Positions 32,390 to 45,833 of a DNA stretch of 64,000 bases are shown piece after piece; positions within the stretch are counted from its first letter, which is position 1, and each line of letters opens with the position of its first letter. The notes beneath the pieces were generated by a model that saw only the letters and a program-made list of their open reading frames with translations, was not told where the DNA came from and did no database searches. This DNA comes from Sipunculus nudus (taxonomy: Eukaryota; Annelida; Sipuncula; Golfingiida; Sipunculidae), in assembly GCA_026874595.1 (NCBI GenBank), contig CM049306.1:101073142-101137141 (forward strand), read 5' to 3'. Made by a program: the position numbers and the translations under genes.

Positions 32390-35170
32390 TAATTCATATC
32401 GTTATACAATCATCTTAAGGCCTCTTTGCTTTCCCTGGATCGCCGCAAATGTACTGCGATATCAAACTACAGTGTCAATGTCAACAGATCGTGAGACGTG
32501 ACACAACTGGATCTTAATGGCCCGGTGGGGTGGGGGGGTAATAAAAAATTAATTTTAAAAAATCAAATATTGAGTGCGCCCGGGGCGCTCATTACGTCAA
32601 ATACGGTAATCATCATGATATCCTTATACAATCCTAAAATGAAAACAAATTTAAAATGCAACTGGTGCACATAGGACCAAGAGGTTTCGTCAGAGTGTAA
32701 CCATCCCTCAATCATATACACCCAAATACACCCACTCACATGCATGAACACACACGCACATCTCCCAGACTCTTTTGCATATGTCATGCCTCGCCACGTC
32801 CTACATATAAGAACCACATGGCTATAAATAAAGTTGGTGTTCTTACTTTGTATGGTGTTCCATATGGAAAAATGTTCTGCAAAGTCCTAAAAATAAAGTG
32901 CAAACTTCGCAGCAATCCCATCTTCAGCGAAGATATTAATCCTTTTTGCTCTTAATAAGTTCAGTATAATCCGCCATGGAGTAGGGACTATTTTAAAATT
33001 CACCAGCACGTGTCTTCAACCTAGATTTGCGAGATAATTTGCAAATAGGTAGGGTTAATCTTAACCGCACCCACTGTGTAAACGAAATAACACTCTTCTA
33101 GTTCCGAATGCATTCTGAATAGCTTTGATCTGTTTTTACACCTTTTACATGTATCCGTCTTTTATACACCCATTTTCTTAGTTTCTTAACGTGTATTTAT
33201 ACTGTAAAAACAGCTTTTGAGTAAATACAGCTCTCTGAGTAATGTGTGCTCGATGACACACACACGAGTGGCCACATGGGAGACAAATCATATATTACTA
33301 ATGATACAAATAACAAAATACACGTCTTGTACGCAGAAAATGTACGACCTGTATTCGTGTCGATATAAGGTTTATGCAAGTTTATACTGTTTTTCTAAGT
33401 ATAATTTGCCTCGTCGTATCTGATATGGCGTGCTACATTTCATGTAGGTCTATAGTTATACACACGCCATGCACCTGACAAATTCCATCATTACATCTAC
33501 TTTATAGTTATAAACACGTCAAACTGTAATTTCCTCGAGGCTGGACCAAAACCGTCGTTTTCCTATATCTATAGCTGTTAAAAAACTTATAAATATCCTA
33601 TTTAAAATTAAATCTTTCGTTTCTTTATTAAACCATTATTGACACCTAAGTTAGCAGTTAAAACATATGGGAATTCAATACAAGCCGTCTGAAACTACCT
33701 TTTTTATTTCAATTGTACCTTTTCTTTAAAAGATATGCACATACTGTGGCACCATTTTTTGTTGTGGGTCATGGTGACAACCACGAACAATCAATTATAT
33801 ATAGATATAATCTTTATAGCATTATTAAGTTTTAAAGGTTATACGCTACCATTATGAGATAAACGGTATCATATTATCCCGGGCTAAGGCCATTCACTGG
33901 TACATTTTAGGGTTCGCTTCTAGACATGGCCTGTCAATAACATGGGACACTGCATGCAGACGGAGGATTATGTTGTGGTGCATGAAAACAAAACTCGCAC
34001 TCTCTTTTTTTTGTCTATATCCAATTACAATTGTGTCCAAAATGGACGCCTTTTTTGGAGACAATTAAGTACTTATATGAATCAAATTTATTTAAAATAT
34101 ATGTATACTTGTGTCTCGTAGATTTTCACTGGTTTGTCGCTTTCTTTTAAGGAACACGTTTTAAATGCGGGTTTTTTTTTTGTCCTTGGGCGCTTTCAAT
34201 TCACTAAAGTGTTTGCACTGTTCAGGGTGAGAATCTCCCATTCAGTGGTTTCGCCGTCATATTTGTCCGTTTCTTTACGGCCTCTCGGTTTTATGTCATC
34301 ACCCTTATTTTGCGGTGAGGATAAAGGCAAGTCACACAGTCGGGCAACTGATGTCTGTCCTTGGCGTGACATTAGCCGCTGTGCATTCAATATCAGATTT
34401 GTCTGATTCCCAGGTAAGAGCACATCATCATCCTCTATCTAAATAAAAGCCGAAAACTAAGTCCGTCACTAACCTAACCTTGACCCTTTGTATGCGGATT
34501 CCCAAAACTGGCTTGTTACCGGTATTATGGGAGTCGCGGTAACTGAAGCTCCGAATCAGTCCGGAAGATCTGTCGGTGCGCCATTTCTAACCGAATCTTC
34601 ATTCAGAATGTCACATACAATACCTCTTGTATTGTTGTATTGTCAGTATCACTCCATAAATAAATGCCCAATATGACTGTTACTAATAATCTTAACACAC
34701 AAATGTGCAATGAAATATTCTCTCTCTTTTCAACAAAACATGTAGAAACTTGTGGTCACTGAGACTAAAACTCGAAATTTAAAACCACCAGACTCATAAA
34801 CATCTTGGATAAATTGTTGTACCATAGTTAAACAGAGTACATAGTCATGATTGTTCCGCAGGCCAATTTCATATACAGGCATGGCTATCGAAGTAAAATA
34901 ATTGTTCATTACACATGTTCAATATGTAATACAATAAACACATAATACATGACATGATATCAGATAAAAGAAGGATAAATACAAATGCAATTTATAAAAC
35001 TTATATTTTCAGATTTTCTTATATATTACAAATTTACAAAATTTGTAAAATTATTAAAAATGAATATGATAAAATTTTGTTTATTAGATAACTCATTATT
35101 TTCATAAAAAATATGGTTATGCTGAAAAAAAACCGGTTTAATATAAGCTTATAATCATTATTCTCGTGCC
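32390..35170. other. No gene supported; minor repeat near 32575-32605
   Basis: The stretch is mostly AT-rich. 'cgctcattacgtcaaatacggta' near 32585-32606 is the inverted form of motifs at 13790-13830. A CpG-richer patch at 34240-34410 ends in CAG|GTAAGAG, a good splice donor, but no open frame or partner exon can be shown. Confidence 0.45.
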
Positions 35171-35177
35171 TGAATTT

Positions 35178-35470
35178 ACAGTAACTTACTGAAAGTTTAG
35201 TTTACAGTAAGTTACTGTAAAATCCATAGACAGCAGATTACTGCAATGCTACAGTAAAGTAGTGTAATTTTACAGAATATTTTACAATAAAGTACTGTAA
35301 TTTTACAGAATATTTTCCTGTAAAATTAAAGTAAGCTACTGCCAATGGATTTTACAGTAACTTAATGTAAAATAAGCTGCCAGTAAGTTACTGTAAATTA
35401 ACAGTAATGTACTGGTTATTGTGCTGCCAGTATATTACTGTAAATTTACAGCAATTTTTTTACAGTGTAT
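35178..35470. repeat. Cluster of TTACAGTAA/TTACTGTAA inverted motifs
   Basis: More than a dozen copies of ttactgtaa, ttacagtaa and one-base variants lie in both orientations, so almost any two can pair. It resembles a decayed foldback MITE. It ends with tttttttacagtg. No coding capacity. Confidence 0.7.
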
Positions 35471-36840
35471 GTGGGCCTATATACGCATTCAGTTCTGTGA
35501 CCAAAGTTATGAAAAGGTTCCAATTCCCAGTGCCTTTAACATTAAATTAATCTTTAATTCAAAAACAAGATTATATCACTCATTAGCTATTCCCCAAATA
35601 TTCAATATTTACTAGGTAAATCACCAACAATGTGTATACTTCAATTATAATGCTCCGCATTAAAAATGTTAAAATATCAGTCAAATAAAATACAGCTTCA
35701 CTTCAAATCACATCGATCGGTTTGATAGACAATGGAGCATATCCAACTGTTTGAACTATTTGCTAGTTCTGACAGGGAAACTCAAATAATTTTCAACAAA
35801 TTCGTCACATAGAACATTCAAAACCCAATTTAGTAGCGTTCTCAACTACTGCCAATTTGATTATGATTTAAGTTGTTTTCCGCTTGTCGAGCAGCTACAG
35901 GTTGCTGAGGTCAAGACCCCAGCCCTGTGCGCTCCTTTAACATAGTTCTCAGAGCCAACAGACGTGATGCCACCAAGCCGAGCAAAAGCCGCGAGGGAGC
36001 CGCGGTTTAACCCGCACCGGCGACTTTACAGGAAAGCCACAGCACCCACAGCCACAAAGGCAGAAGCAACCTACATTCCCTTCACCGATCCCAGCAGCGG
36101 AGACCCAGCCATGTCAGTCGAGAGCCGAACCCGATCTGTGGAACAACAGATCTTTGAGACGACAGCCATTTTATACTTGCAGTTTCGGCCATTTAGACCG
36201 TTTTAGCAAGTTTTTCGTCATTAGCGACTACTGCCAATTCAACCTTATTTTCACTGTGGGATTGGCCATTGGCACCATCTGCTGAGCGTGTCAGGTACTA
36301 AAGTGAGCTCCTGATGCAAGCCAGATAGTTGCGCCATCTATTGGTTAAAAAACACTCACTGTCGTCACTGAGATTGGTTTCCGATCCTACCTACAGATGT
36401 CGCCACAAATCTACCTAGCTGTTGCGCCATTATTTCAAGGTTTCAAATTTTAAAGAGGCGCAAAAGAAATATAAAATTTTGAGAGAGAATAATGTAACAC
36501 CTAGAAAGATGATAGTGTATTGTTCAACATGCGTAAATAAATAAACTGAAGCAATGTATGCTCTCATACCAGTATAAGTTAACTGCAGGGCTAGAGGGGG
36601 GTATCTTTCAGATCGTATTTAATGGTTTGTGCGTTGGATGAACCGAACTTATTGTAAGCCAAAAGGATGAGCAAATTTAAATTCAAAATCATGCCGGGGT
36701 AAATGTGCATTTTTAATAATGTTTAAATTTTTCAATAACTTTTCAACAAACGTGCCAATTAATTAATTTTTAAGTTCTTTAACAGTACTTTGGGGGAAAA
36801 ACATGAAATATTTGATAAACTTCATTCTTAACTGAGTGAT
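35471..36840. other. No confident gene; one GC-rich open frame at 35964-36206
   Basis: Most of this stretch is AT-rich and empty. From about 35930 to 36206 the sequence turns GC-rich and stays open on the plus strand for 80 codons, with Arg/Ala/Pro-rich content and a SSGDPAMSVESRTRSVEQQI stretch. The base composition is unlike its surroundings. It could be a stray exon or a fragment of a mobile element; I recognise no domain. Confidence 0.3.
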
Positions 36841-36869
36841 AGGGGGCCTATGTATTCATATATATACGG

Positions 36870-36940
<71 letters not shown>
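36870..36940. repeat. (TA)n microsatellite
   Basis: About 35 uninterrupted TA dinucleotides. Overlapping IYIYIY frames on both strands are artefacts. Confidence 0.95.
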
Positions 36941-36941
<1 letters not shown>

Positions 36942-36943
<2 letters not shown>

Positions 36944-37112
36944 AAGGCCAGATCTTAGATCCGTCCAGCCAAGATTGCGATCGCAGTTTAGTCCGGCCAG
37001 ATTGCGATCCTGTCTATCTTGCTTCAGAATTGTAATCTGGACTGGCCAGATCTTAGATCTGTCCAGCCGAGAATGCGATCCTGCACCTGACCAGCCCATA
37101 TTGCGATCCATG
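36942..37112. repeat. Short degenerate tandem repeat, about four copies of a 40-bp unit
   Basis: Variants of 'ggccagatcttagatccgtc' and 'cagccgagattgcgatcctg' alternate four times. The unit is rich in GATC and GATCT sites. No coding meaning. Confidence 0.7.
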
Positions 37113-37394
37113 CTTTTTCTATCTCAGGAGTGAAACCTTGGATGTTTTACCAACTCATTTAGTATTGCATGGTACCATTTACCCATAATAAATACAGTTA
37201 AAATACAAAAAGGCACTTTTCACTCCTTCCTATCTAAGGGGGGGGGGGGGCGTGTTGCAGGCCTACATTGTTAAATGAAGCTGAGGGATATAAAGGTAGA
37301 TATAGACGTAATTTAAATAAAGTTCTTTAACAATTGTAGGCCTAATTTATTTCAAATTAACATAAAAAAAAACATTAATTAACCGAGTCAGTAG

Positions 37395-37640
37395 GCCTTT
37401 TTAATTAAATTTCGCAGAGGCTAAACAGGCCTACATAAATATAGTCTATTACAGAAGATCAGAGTTAAAACCTGAACGCCGGTTCTGTAGGTAGCCTTTA
37501 GCCTATATAGATACCGGTAGGCCTAGAAGCTAACGTAGGCTGTAGACCTAGTACCAGCAGGATATAGCCTATAGGCCTATAAAACTTTAAAAGGCTATCT
37601 CAGTAAAGGCCTAAACGTTTGGCCTGCAGATAGAGGCATG
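37395..37640. repeat. TAGGCCTA-rich patch
   Basis: Many taggcct, aggccta and agcctat words occur in both orientations, and a G tract lies just before at 37240-37250. It looks like a decayed palindromic repeat upstream of TMEM115. Confidence 0.55.
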
Positions 37641-37866
37641 ATTCGAAGTACAACGTACCATGTCAATGGTAATAATTAATAAAAAAAAAATTGTTTCACA
37701 AATTTTCAAAATAATTTTGGGACTATAATTGCTCAAAATAAATAAAGCGACCGAGAATTGTGCATTAAAGGCAGCATGTGTGAAGCTGAACGCGGGCACC
37801 TAGCGACGAGGTGGATCCTGACACCGTGTCCGGAACCGGAAGTGAGCATGACAGAAGCTTGTCAAC

Positions 37867-40800
37867 ATGGCGACGTCCATGGTGCAGAGAAATCTGCCGT
37901 ACATCAAAGATCAGTGCAAGGCGGCACTGGGGAACAGTAGCGTGGTGGTAAAATTCGTTTGTATCGCAGTAACAGTCAGTTATTTCTTTTCGTTCAGTGA
38001 GGTAGCCCTGCAAATCTTGACAGTGACTCCAGGCAATGTTTTGCCTCCGAATTTCTGGGTGTGGACTTACGTGACGTTTAGCTTCATAGAGCGACACATT
38101 TGGAATGTTCTTATTGACTTGCTTGTGATGGTGCTGTACGGGAAACTGTTGGAGCCGCTTTGGGGAGCGCTTGAGATGCTTATATTTTATGCTGTGGTTA
38201 ATATTGGTGTCGCTGTAGCCACCACATTTGTGTATCTCGCCCTATACTTCTTAACCAGAAACACAGACTATTTGTTTGATACATATATCCATGGACTGGC
38301 AGGGTACCTGGCTGGGTTCTCTGTGGCTGTGAAACAAATAATGCCAGATCATATCCTGGTAAACTCTCCATTTGGTAAGCTGAGAAACAAACACATTCCA
38401 ATGATACTCTTTATTTTGGCAATTTTTGTGCGACTGGCCGGAGGTGTGGACGGACCATTCCCGATTATGTTTGGGAACGGCATCTTCCTTAGCTGGGTGT
38501 ATCTGCGTTTCTACCAAAAACACAGCAATGGAAACCGAGGAGACATGGCAGATTCCTTCACATTCGCCAGGTAAAACCTTTTGAGTAACAGTAATGAAAG
38601 GTCATTATTACAGTTAGTAACTGTTATAATGACCTTTCCTTTTCAGGTACAGTTCAGAATTCAATCCACTTGGGCCTCTTTTGTGTTTTATATACTGGCC
38701 TTTTACTAGAGGCCCTGGCCTGAAATGATGATGAGTCCCCAAGCAGCTGAGTGTAGACCATCCTATAGCCAAAGTTGTTACATTTTGTTTATACGTTGAC
38801 AGCACGAAAGCCTTAATTGCACCCCGTGTGGAACTAATGCTGTTGGCATCATGGTCATATGACAGCCCCGTATAAAACCTAACTGTATGGCTGGAAAAAT
38901 GCCACCATACATATATTAAAGTAAAACTTTATTATTTGGAACTTGTAGTTGCCAGGTGGTTCCAATCAACTTCATTCATGTCACAATCAGCCACTGTTCC
39001 TTGGCCACTGGCTAGCTGTCATACCAGGTTTCCTGCCGTGCACTCTACTAAGTAGTAGATTTTTTTCTTTTCAGTCCAGTGAATTTTCCTTCATTTACAT
39101 CAATTTCCCATCATATAAATATTATTTTTCTCAGACTTCTTAAGGTGTTTATATATGATGAACAGTCTGTAAATTTAATGTAAGATATGTTTGAGAGACT
39201 GGAAGTGTTCAACTGTGGCATATACACTACAGCCCCCCCCCCCCCCCCCCAACGCATGCATAGCATCATGCTAGCAGGGTGTAAGCACAATGCAAAATCA
39301 CTTGTTCAAGGCTTTAAGCAGTCCAGGCTGTGTTCCATGTTGTTACATGACCAGTTCACATATTGATGTAAAAAGGAACATGGCTACAATAAAATATTTA
39401 AGTGGAAGCATTAATTGACCTATTATTTAAAAAGGGTATTATCCATTAGTATGTGGGTCTCTGTATGAAAAGGCCAAGAGCCACAACTAGATCTAGGTTC
39501 AGTTTGATATCCCTGAATTTACATTGGCTCTGCTTGATTTATAGAGTCAAACAGCATGTCTAAAAATTTAATCTTACACACAGACAATCAGAGCAGGCAT
39601 ACTTAACAAGTTATTTATTTCCGAAGCTTTCAGATTTGCTAAAAATTTGAATTTTATTAGAAATGAGTCAAATTACATTTATAAGTAAAACTTATTTATC
39701 ATCAGTGTGACAGCTCTTCCACAGAGGTAAAGTTGATATTGCAAGAGAAATCTCATTTGATCAGAAAATCTGTGGAAATTATTTTTTTGTTGAATCACAA
39801 ACCTGTCTCAAGAAACAGTCTGAAAAAAATCTGCCAAGTCTGAAAAAAGGTCTGCCTTCACTAAAGAATTATAAATATTGAAAATCTTTGACCAAGATTT
39901 GATCATTTAATTGAATGAACCAATGTGTCCATTTTCTGTTACAGCTTCTTCCCTTCCACTCTGCAACCTTTCCTGTCCATAGTGTTTAATGCTATCTTCA
40001 TGGTACTGGTAAAAGTGAAGCTGTGTAAGAAGCCGCAGCGTCACTACGATGTCAGCGCTCCAACAACCATCACTGTCAGTCTGCCCGGCACAGACCCACA
40101 AGATGCAGAGAGAAGGCGGTAAGTGGAGAACAAGAAAAGAGCTGTCATTTATTCATTTCATGAATTCTATAAAGTGCCAGCATCTTTGATGAGCTGAGCT
40201 GAAGAAATAAGTAAGTCCAGTATTTTTTCAAGTAATTCTCGTTTCTTACTACTGAGCCAGTGAATTTGGAAGTGCAAGTTCGAATGTGACAGTGGCAGGT
40301 GTCAGTTTATGCAAATCTGTCACACATTCTGACAAGTGCCTAGAAAAAAAAACAGATGCCTTGTGCTTATAAATATAGGATACTCAGAGGATGTCTTTTA
40401 TAGTTTAAGAAAGTAACTACCGTTTTTATTCTAATTTGGCGACCACTTAAAAATAATTAATTTTCTCAGAGGTCGAGATAATGGAGGATATTTGAAAATT
40501 ATCTTCCTGCAGAATTTGCGGTGGTCGAGATTTTAGAGGCACGCGGTTTGATAACCTTCCCTAGAGCCGCAGAGCCGCTCTGACACTTGATCAGTCATAT
40601 GAATTGAGTGATAATTTGGTACTGAATTCTTTTGGTTAACATATCAGGTGCTTGATTCTGTGAATGAATTACCTTGGTTATTGGTGGGGCGGGGTTTATA
40701 ATGCAGTACAGAACTATTTTACTAGTAGACTTGGCTGTCCATCTTATTTTCTTCATCTTCATGGACTTGTTTGGGCATGCAAGGATTAAACACTCAAAGG

Positions 40801-41875
40801 CCTGGCTAAGTTGAGATGACCCCCAAGAGGACAGAGGAAGGCCTCTGTGCACAAAAAGTTGTAAAGGCAGAAGGGCACTTTTCCAAGCAAAGGCAGGCAT
40901 TCACTGGCAGATATGTTTAAATTCCCAATTTACACCTTGAAAGTGAAGTTTTTGGCTAAATTATTCAATTATTTGAACATGTTTATCATAGTTATTATAC
41001 AAAGTTTATGTAGTTATTTGGATATATACTAAATATGGTTCATCTTTACTGCATGGCAGGTATATGCAGTCAGATAAATCTATGTACACACTGTGGGAAA
41101 CATGCATATTATCTGTCTATGTATATATGCATTCTTCATGCACATATCTGTCATATCATGATGTATGACAAGGTTTCTGACATCCATTTATCTAAATTAT
41201 TTTTATTATAATCTATAATGTAATTGATAGTGGTGGTACCCTAACATTGTCACACAATTCCTCTCTGGTTCTCCCTTAGAAATGTCCCTTTATTTTGTCC
41301 TCTTGAATTGTTACCTAAAATGTCAAGTATTTCCACAGGAAGGGGACTAATTTTCTATTTTCCCAGAAAGCCAGAGGAATTAGACATTATTTTTCAAAAA
41401 GGTTCCATAGCAGTAACATCTGTCATGAAGTACCCCAGTGAACTAAGCCCATGTCAAGTTATCAACTCTTCCCTTGGAAAACCTGGCCTTTGGCAAAGTT
41501 GTGCAGACCTGACCAGGTGCAAGAATAATGGTAGTGATACATGGTATGAAACACTTTACTGTGAAACCTCTAGGTTAATTATAACACCAAAAAATATTTG
41601 ACAATGTTAATAATTCTTTTCCTTCAATTCTGTCTTCCGTGATATTTTTCAGTCAACTTGCTTTGAAGGCATTGAATGAACGACTGAGTAAGGTTGAACA
41701 GCAGGCATCATGGCCGTCACTAGAAGAAGGCACTGAAAGTACCCCAGCTCCCGAATCAGAAGAACAAACTACAAACAGTCAAAAAGATTCCAAGCCCGAT
41801 CCTTCTCTGCCAGCCCCAAGTCTTCCTGTCCCAGAGTTCAAGGAAGCGAGTGAGACTGTTACAGAGGCAAAATAA
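37867..41875 (+). CDS. TMEM115: TMEM115, Golgi rhomboid-like membrane protein (3 exons)
   Basis: Exons 37867-38570, 39945-40118 and 41653-41875 join to 1101 nt, a 366-residue protein (the human protein is about 351). All junctions are GT-AG and frame is kept (phases 2 and 2). The start ATG has good context (caacATGG). The first about 220 residues hold six hydrophobic segments (about 24-45, 70-100, 103-130, 138-160, 175-195, 198-218) of the DUF1751/rhomboid-like fold, with the conserved HIHG-like YIHGLAGYLAG region but no Ser protease dyad evident. Exon 2 encodes the strongly conserved SLPGTDPQDAERRR, exon 3 QLALKALNERL followed by an acidic and Pro/Ser-rich tail. In vertebrates the protein sits in the Golgi and aids retrograde transport with the COG complex; that role is by homology. 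An out-of-frame ATG at 37848 overlaps the start. Confidence 0.95.
38594..38640. other. Near-perfect palindrome just inside TMEM115 intron 1
   Basis: 'gaaaggtcattattacag' and 'ctgttataatgacctttc' face each other about 25 bases after the splice donor, giving a stem of about 20 bp with one or two mismatches. It may be a tiny MITE relic or an RNA hairpin in the intron. Confidence 0.7.
39945..40118 (+). CDS. TMEM115: TMEM115 exon 2
   Basis: Acceptor ttctgttacag|C at 39944/39945 and donor GCG|GTAAGT at 40118/40119. The first base completes a Ser codon begun in exon 1. It encodes the end of the membrane domain and the conserved cytosolic linker. Confidence 0.93.
41653..41875 (+). CDS. TMEM115: TMEM115 exon 3 (last coding exon)
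   Basis: Acceptor atttttcag|T at 41652/41653. The first base completes an Arg codon. It encodes an amphipathic LALKALNERLSKVEQQ helix and a low-complexity Pro/Glu/Ser tail ending in TAA at 41873-41875. Confidence 0.92.
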
Positions 41876-44800
41876 CCGTGCCCTGAAGAATCATGTACTA
41901 ACTGTTACACTGATCTATTGATGATGTAGTAAATCTCATCCTTCAACTTTGATTATATTATCAGTGAACTGTTGCAGTGTCAGTACTAGAGATTAAGAAA
42001 GTTGTGTCAACTTTAAAAACAAGTGATTCATTACTTGACAAAACAGAGAAGGTAGAGTCGCTTCCTTACCTTACATATATGAATTTTGCAGTAAAATAAC
42101 ATGCTTTTATGTACTCTCCCACAGTCACAGATAAATACACACATACACAAGCATGCATGTCCTTTTGAGGCATGCTCTTGTTATGGACTACCTTATGTGA
42201 AGTGACAAACAACTCATCAATTTTCAGTTAGACCAGTGAGTGTATACAAACTGTTGTGTGAGTTTAAACTAACAATGACTGGTACATTGTAGGTTCAGTA
42301 GGGGATATTTGAGTAGGACACACCTGACCATTGTTATAACCTTCGTTTTAGTCAACTAAAATCTAAAATTGAAGGGTGTAGCACTGGTCATGGTAACCTA
42401 CATTAGTCCATTTAATGAAACAAAAGACCGACAGTGGTGGAAAAGGTGTTTTATATTTCAATATAAGGGCTTTGAGACAATACAAACCAAATGATGAATT
42501 ACAAACACACACACACACAAAGTGAAGAGATTATACCTTTTCATCAACCTGAAATCAGTTTTATTATTTACCATTTTCCACACAGATTTGTATTTTATAG
42601 AAAAACCTAGTTAAATTTTGTATATGAATCATAAAATTAAAAATTTGCATTGAAATGTTTCTTTTCATATACAAATTCAGTGTCTCTCATTGTTAATAAA
42701 ATTAATTCTCTTCAGTCTGATGAAAACTTATGAGAAATTTCTTTTGGAAATGATAGATAAATGTATGTGTAGACTCTATAAGAGTTCAGAAATGATACTG
42801 GCAGGGTATACTTAAAACTAACAAGGTGTAATTAAAAGTCATTTTTCTTCAAAACAGATTTTCTGTGACAGTACAAAATATAGGTGTTTTAATGATGTGT
42901 TGAAACTTCCAATTTCAGGTCCATTTCTTATCCATCAGTTCAAATATATTTATTATGATGTGCCTCTCAATTCAGAATTGATCCCAAGCCTATTGAAGGC
43001 TCTCTCAATAATACATGCTGGTAGGTGTAGCAGTTTGGGAGGGATGTGAAATAGTTATCATTATCATCACTGCCAACAATGGTTTGTGGTGTATATTTAA
43101 TGTGTAAAATATTGTTTTAAACAAACCAGAATATTTGTATATAAGGAATGCTTAAATCAGACTGGTTATGTACAGATAATATAAGTGGCTGTTATAGGGA
43201 AAATGGGCTCCTTGGCTCCTGAAACTTCAGTTTTACTAAAAGGCTGAGAGTTCACTATTTTGCATTGTACTATATGAAGATATGTTAAATAAACTAATAG
43301 TGAAACTCGGTGATCATACAGATTAAATTGTTGGCTTTTCCCTTAATATATCTGTTGACTCACTGCTTGCATGGTCTGTGTTTATTTTAAGGCTTCTCAA
43401 GTCAGGTTCTTTTGAATACACAAGGACTTTCTAGGGATTCCAGGCATTTGCATGGTGTAATGAATGACAGTAACTATATTGTATTCCATTACTGGATTTG
43501 TCACCAGCATAAACAACATATTGATCAAAAACATAAGGACTAATAAAGAGACATCAGCCTGTTTAAATGGGGAAAATGTAAAGTTTGAGACATAAGCCTA
43601 TTTAAATGGTAAAAGTCTATAGAAATTTTTATGCACTGTATGTTAAGGTTATGATCAATAGTCATGATAGGCCATTCTCATTTTATGCACATTAAGAAAT
43701 ACCATACATGGGCAAGTTAATCTTGGTTTTGAAAATAGTTCGAAAAGCAGGAACCAGAGAAAGGACAGACATCAACTTTTGGGGGTTGCCACATGATCAC
43801 TCAGAGGAATGAGTATAATGATAATTCAGAAAATAATAAAATTTTATTTAATCAGCAACTCAATTTTTGCACATGATAATCCCATATTATTCCTGGATAA
43901 AGATCTCTTTAATTATTTCCTCCAAAGTACTGAAAGTCAGTGGACAGTCCTTAATTGAATTTACAAAAGTCAGTCGTAGTCGGAAGTCCATACGTTGTCA
44001 TGCATAGCCCATATCATATCAGTGCTGGACAGACATTACATAATGTCCATCCTACAGAGTTTATAGGAGCTGCAGGGCCATGATGTATACACCAATATTA
44101 CCGGTAGTCACAGCCTCCCAGTAGGAGTACTGGTAAGAGAACTGGTCCCAGCATTAACTTTAACTAGATATAATGTAGATACACCATATTATTATCATTA
44201 TCATGCAGTACACAGAATATCACACCTGTGAAAATTGGCTTGTACAGAAGGCCTTGTTTTGTCTAAGGAAGAGTGAAATTCTTACACTGTAAGGCTTTGG
44301 TTCAGAACATTTCAGAGGAAAAGCAATATGATCAGGTCTTCATTACTATGTGTGAATCGCATGTCAGATTATACATTCTGAACTATTAAGTGAATTATAA
44401 AATGTCATAATTTCAAACTTAGACTAGACTTCCTATTGTAGGATGCTCCCAGAGCAAGTTTGCATTCACTTATTTAGTCCATATTCCCAGGTTCTTTCAT
44501 GCATAAGTGACTGTACATTTGTGAATACTCCTTGATGATAATCCTGATTCCGGATCATGTGTCCAGATCCACACCAATATTTAATTGATTCTCCATTGGC
44601 CCATTCCGAAATGTCCTGAAAAAATTTCATGAGATTGAATTAATGATTGTGTGAGTTATGTTGTGAACAAACACACACGCATAATGGAGGTAATATATGA
44701 AATGTTGGACAATATATGTTCTGTTTATCAAAGCCCTAGAGCTGAGAACGCCTAATTTCAGAAGATTATAAGTTGTAGTGAGCATATTTTGTATTTATTT

Positions 44801-45200
44801 CTTTCCATGCCTTACTGTTCATTGTGTAGTCTTCCCTCGTCTGTGTTTAGTAGGTATCCAAAGTCTTTCCATGGACTTACCAGAGGGATCAAATGTTATG
44901 TACATTGATGTAGATATGTAGATACTCAATGGTGCCTGTACTAATAGGTTGCACAGACTCTGTATAATAAAAAAAGTTTTGTTTTTGTAACATTTCATAG
45001 TGAGAGAGATGGTACCCTTTTTCATGTACAAGTGAATGATAAGAAGTCTATTCATGTCAAGTTTTTACTAGTTAATGTAGGTTTAATTAGATTTCTTCAT
45101 CTATTGATGAGACAACCGGACTGATGTCCATCATTGTAAAGTGTCACAAGTGTGAGTGCTTCAGCTATGGCTGTGGTATCCAACCATTTATAAATGTAGA
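41876..45200. other. TMEM115 3' UTR and gene-free sequence
   Basis: The 3' UTR starts here. AATAAA occurs at about 42694-42699 and again near 43287; either could end the transcript. Beyond that the sequence is AT-rich. A remnant of a widespread repeat tail lies near 44530-44690 (gatccacaccaatatttaat, aaatttcatgagattgaatt, gtgagttatgttgtgaacaa). Confidence 0.45.
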
Positions 45201-45833
45201 ATGTGTGTGTATTGCAGAATAAAAGTAGACCTGTTGACCACTTAGTAATATGGACACTGAACCACTGTGGTCCCCATGGATGTGTGTGTATTGCAGAATA
45301 AAAGTAGACCTATTGACCACTTAGTAATATGGACACTGAACCACTGTGGTCCCCATGGATGTGTGTGTATTGCAGAATAAAAAGTAGACCTATTGACCAC
45401 TTAGTAATATGGACACTGAACCACTGTGGTCCCCATGGATGTGTGTGTATTGCAGAATAAAAGTAGACCTATTGACCACTTAGTAATATGGACACTGAAC
45501 CACTGTGGTCCCCATGGATGTGTGTGTATTGCAGAATAAAAATAGACCTATTGACCACTTGGTAATATGGACACTAAACCACTGTGGTCCCTATGGATGT
45601 GTGTGTATTGCAGAATAAAAAGTAGACCTATTGACCACTTAGTAATATGGACACTGAACCACTGTGGTCCCCATGGATGTGTGTGTATTGCAGAATAAAA
45701 GTAGACCTATTGACCACTTAGTAATATGGACACTAAACCACTGTGGTCCCCATGGATGTGTTTGTATTGCAAAATATAAGTAGACCTATTGACCACTTAG
45801 TAATATGGACACTGAACCACTGTGGTCCCCATG
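45201..45833. repeat. 79-bp minisatellite, eight copies
   Basis: Unit starts at 45201, 45280, 45359 and so on, each containing 'atgtgtgtgtattgcag', 'gacctattgaccacttag', 'gaaccactgtggtcccc'. Units differ by a few bases only, so the array is recent. Each unit has a pyrimidine-poor but valid 'ttgcag' word. Confidence 0.95.

Noticed and set aside
34240-34410. Possible non-coding exon ending CAG|GTAAGAG
   Set aside because: A good donor alone is not enough; there is no frame, no partner acceptor and no promoter evidence.
36848-37111. Open frames with IYIYIY on both strands
   Set aside because: Translation of the TA microsatellite.
41308-41601. 97-codon open frame in TMEM115 intron 2
   Set aside because: It lies inside an intron with clear splice sites on both sides and shows no domain or coding bias.
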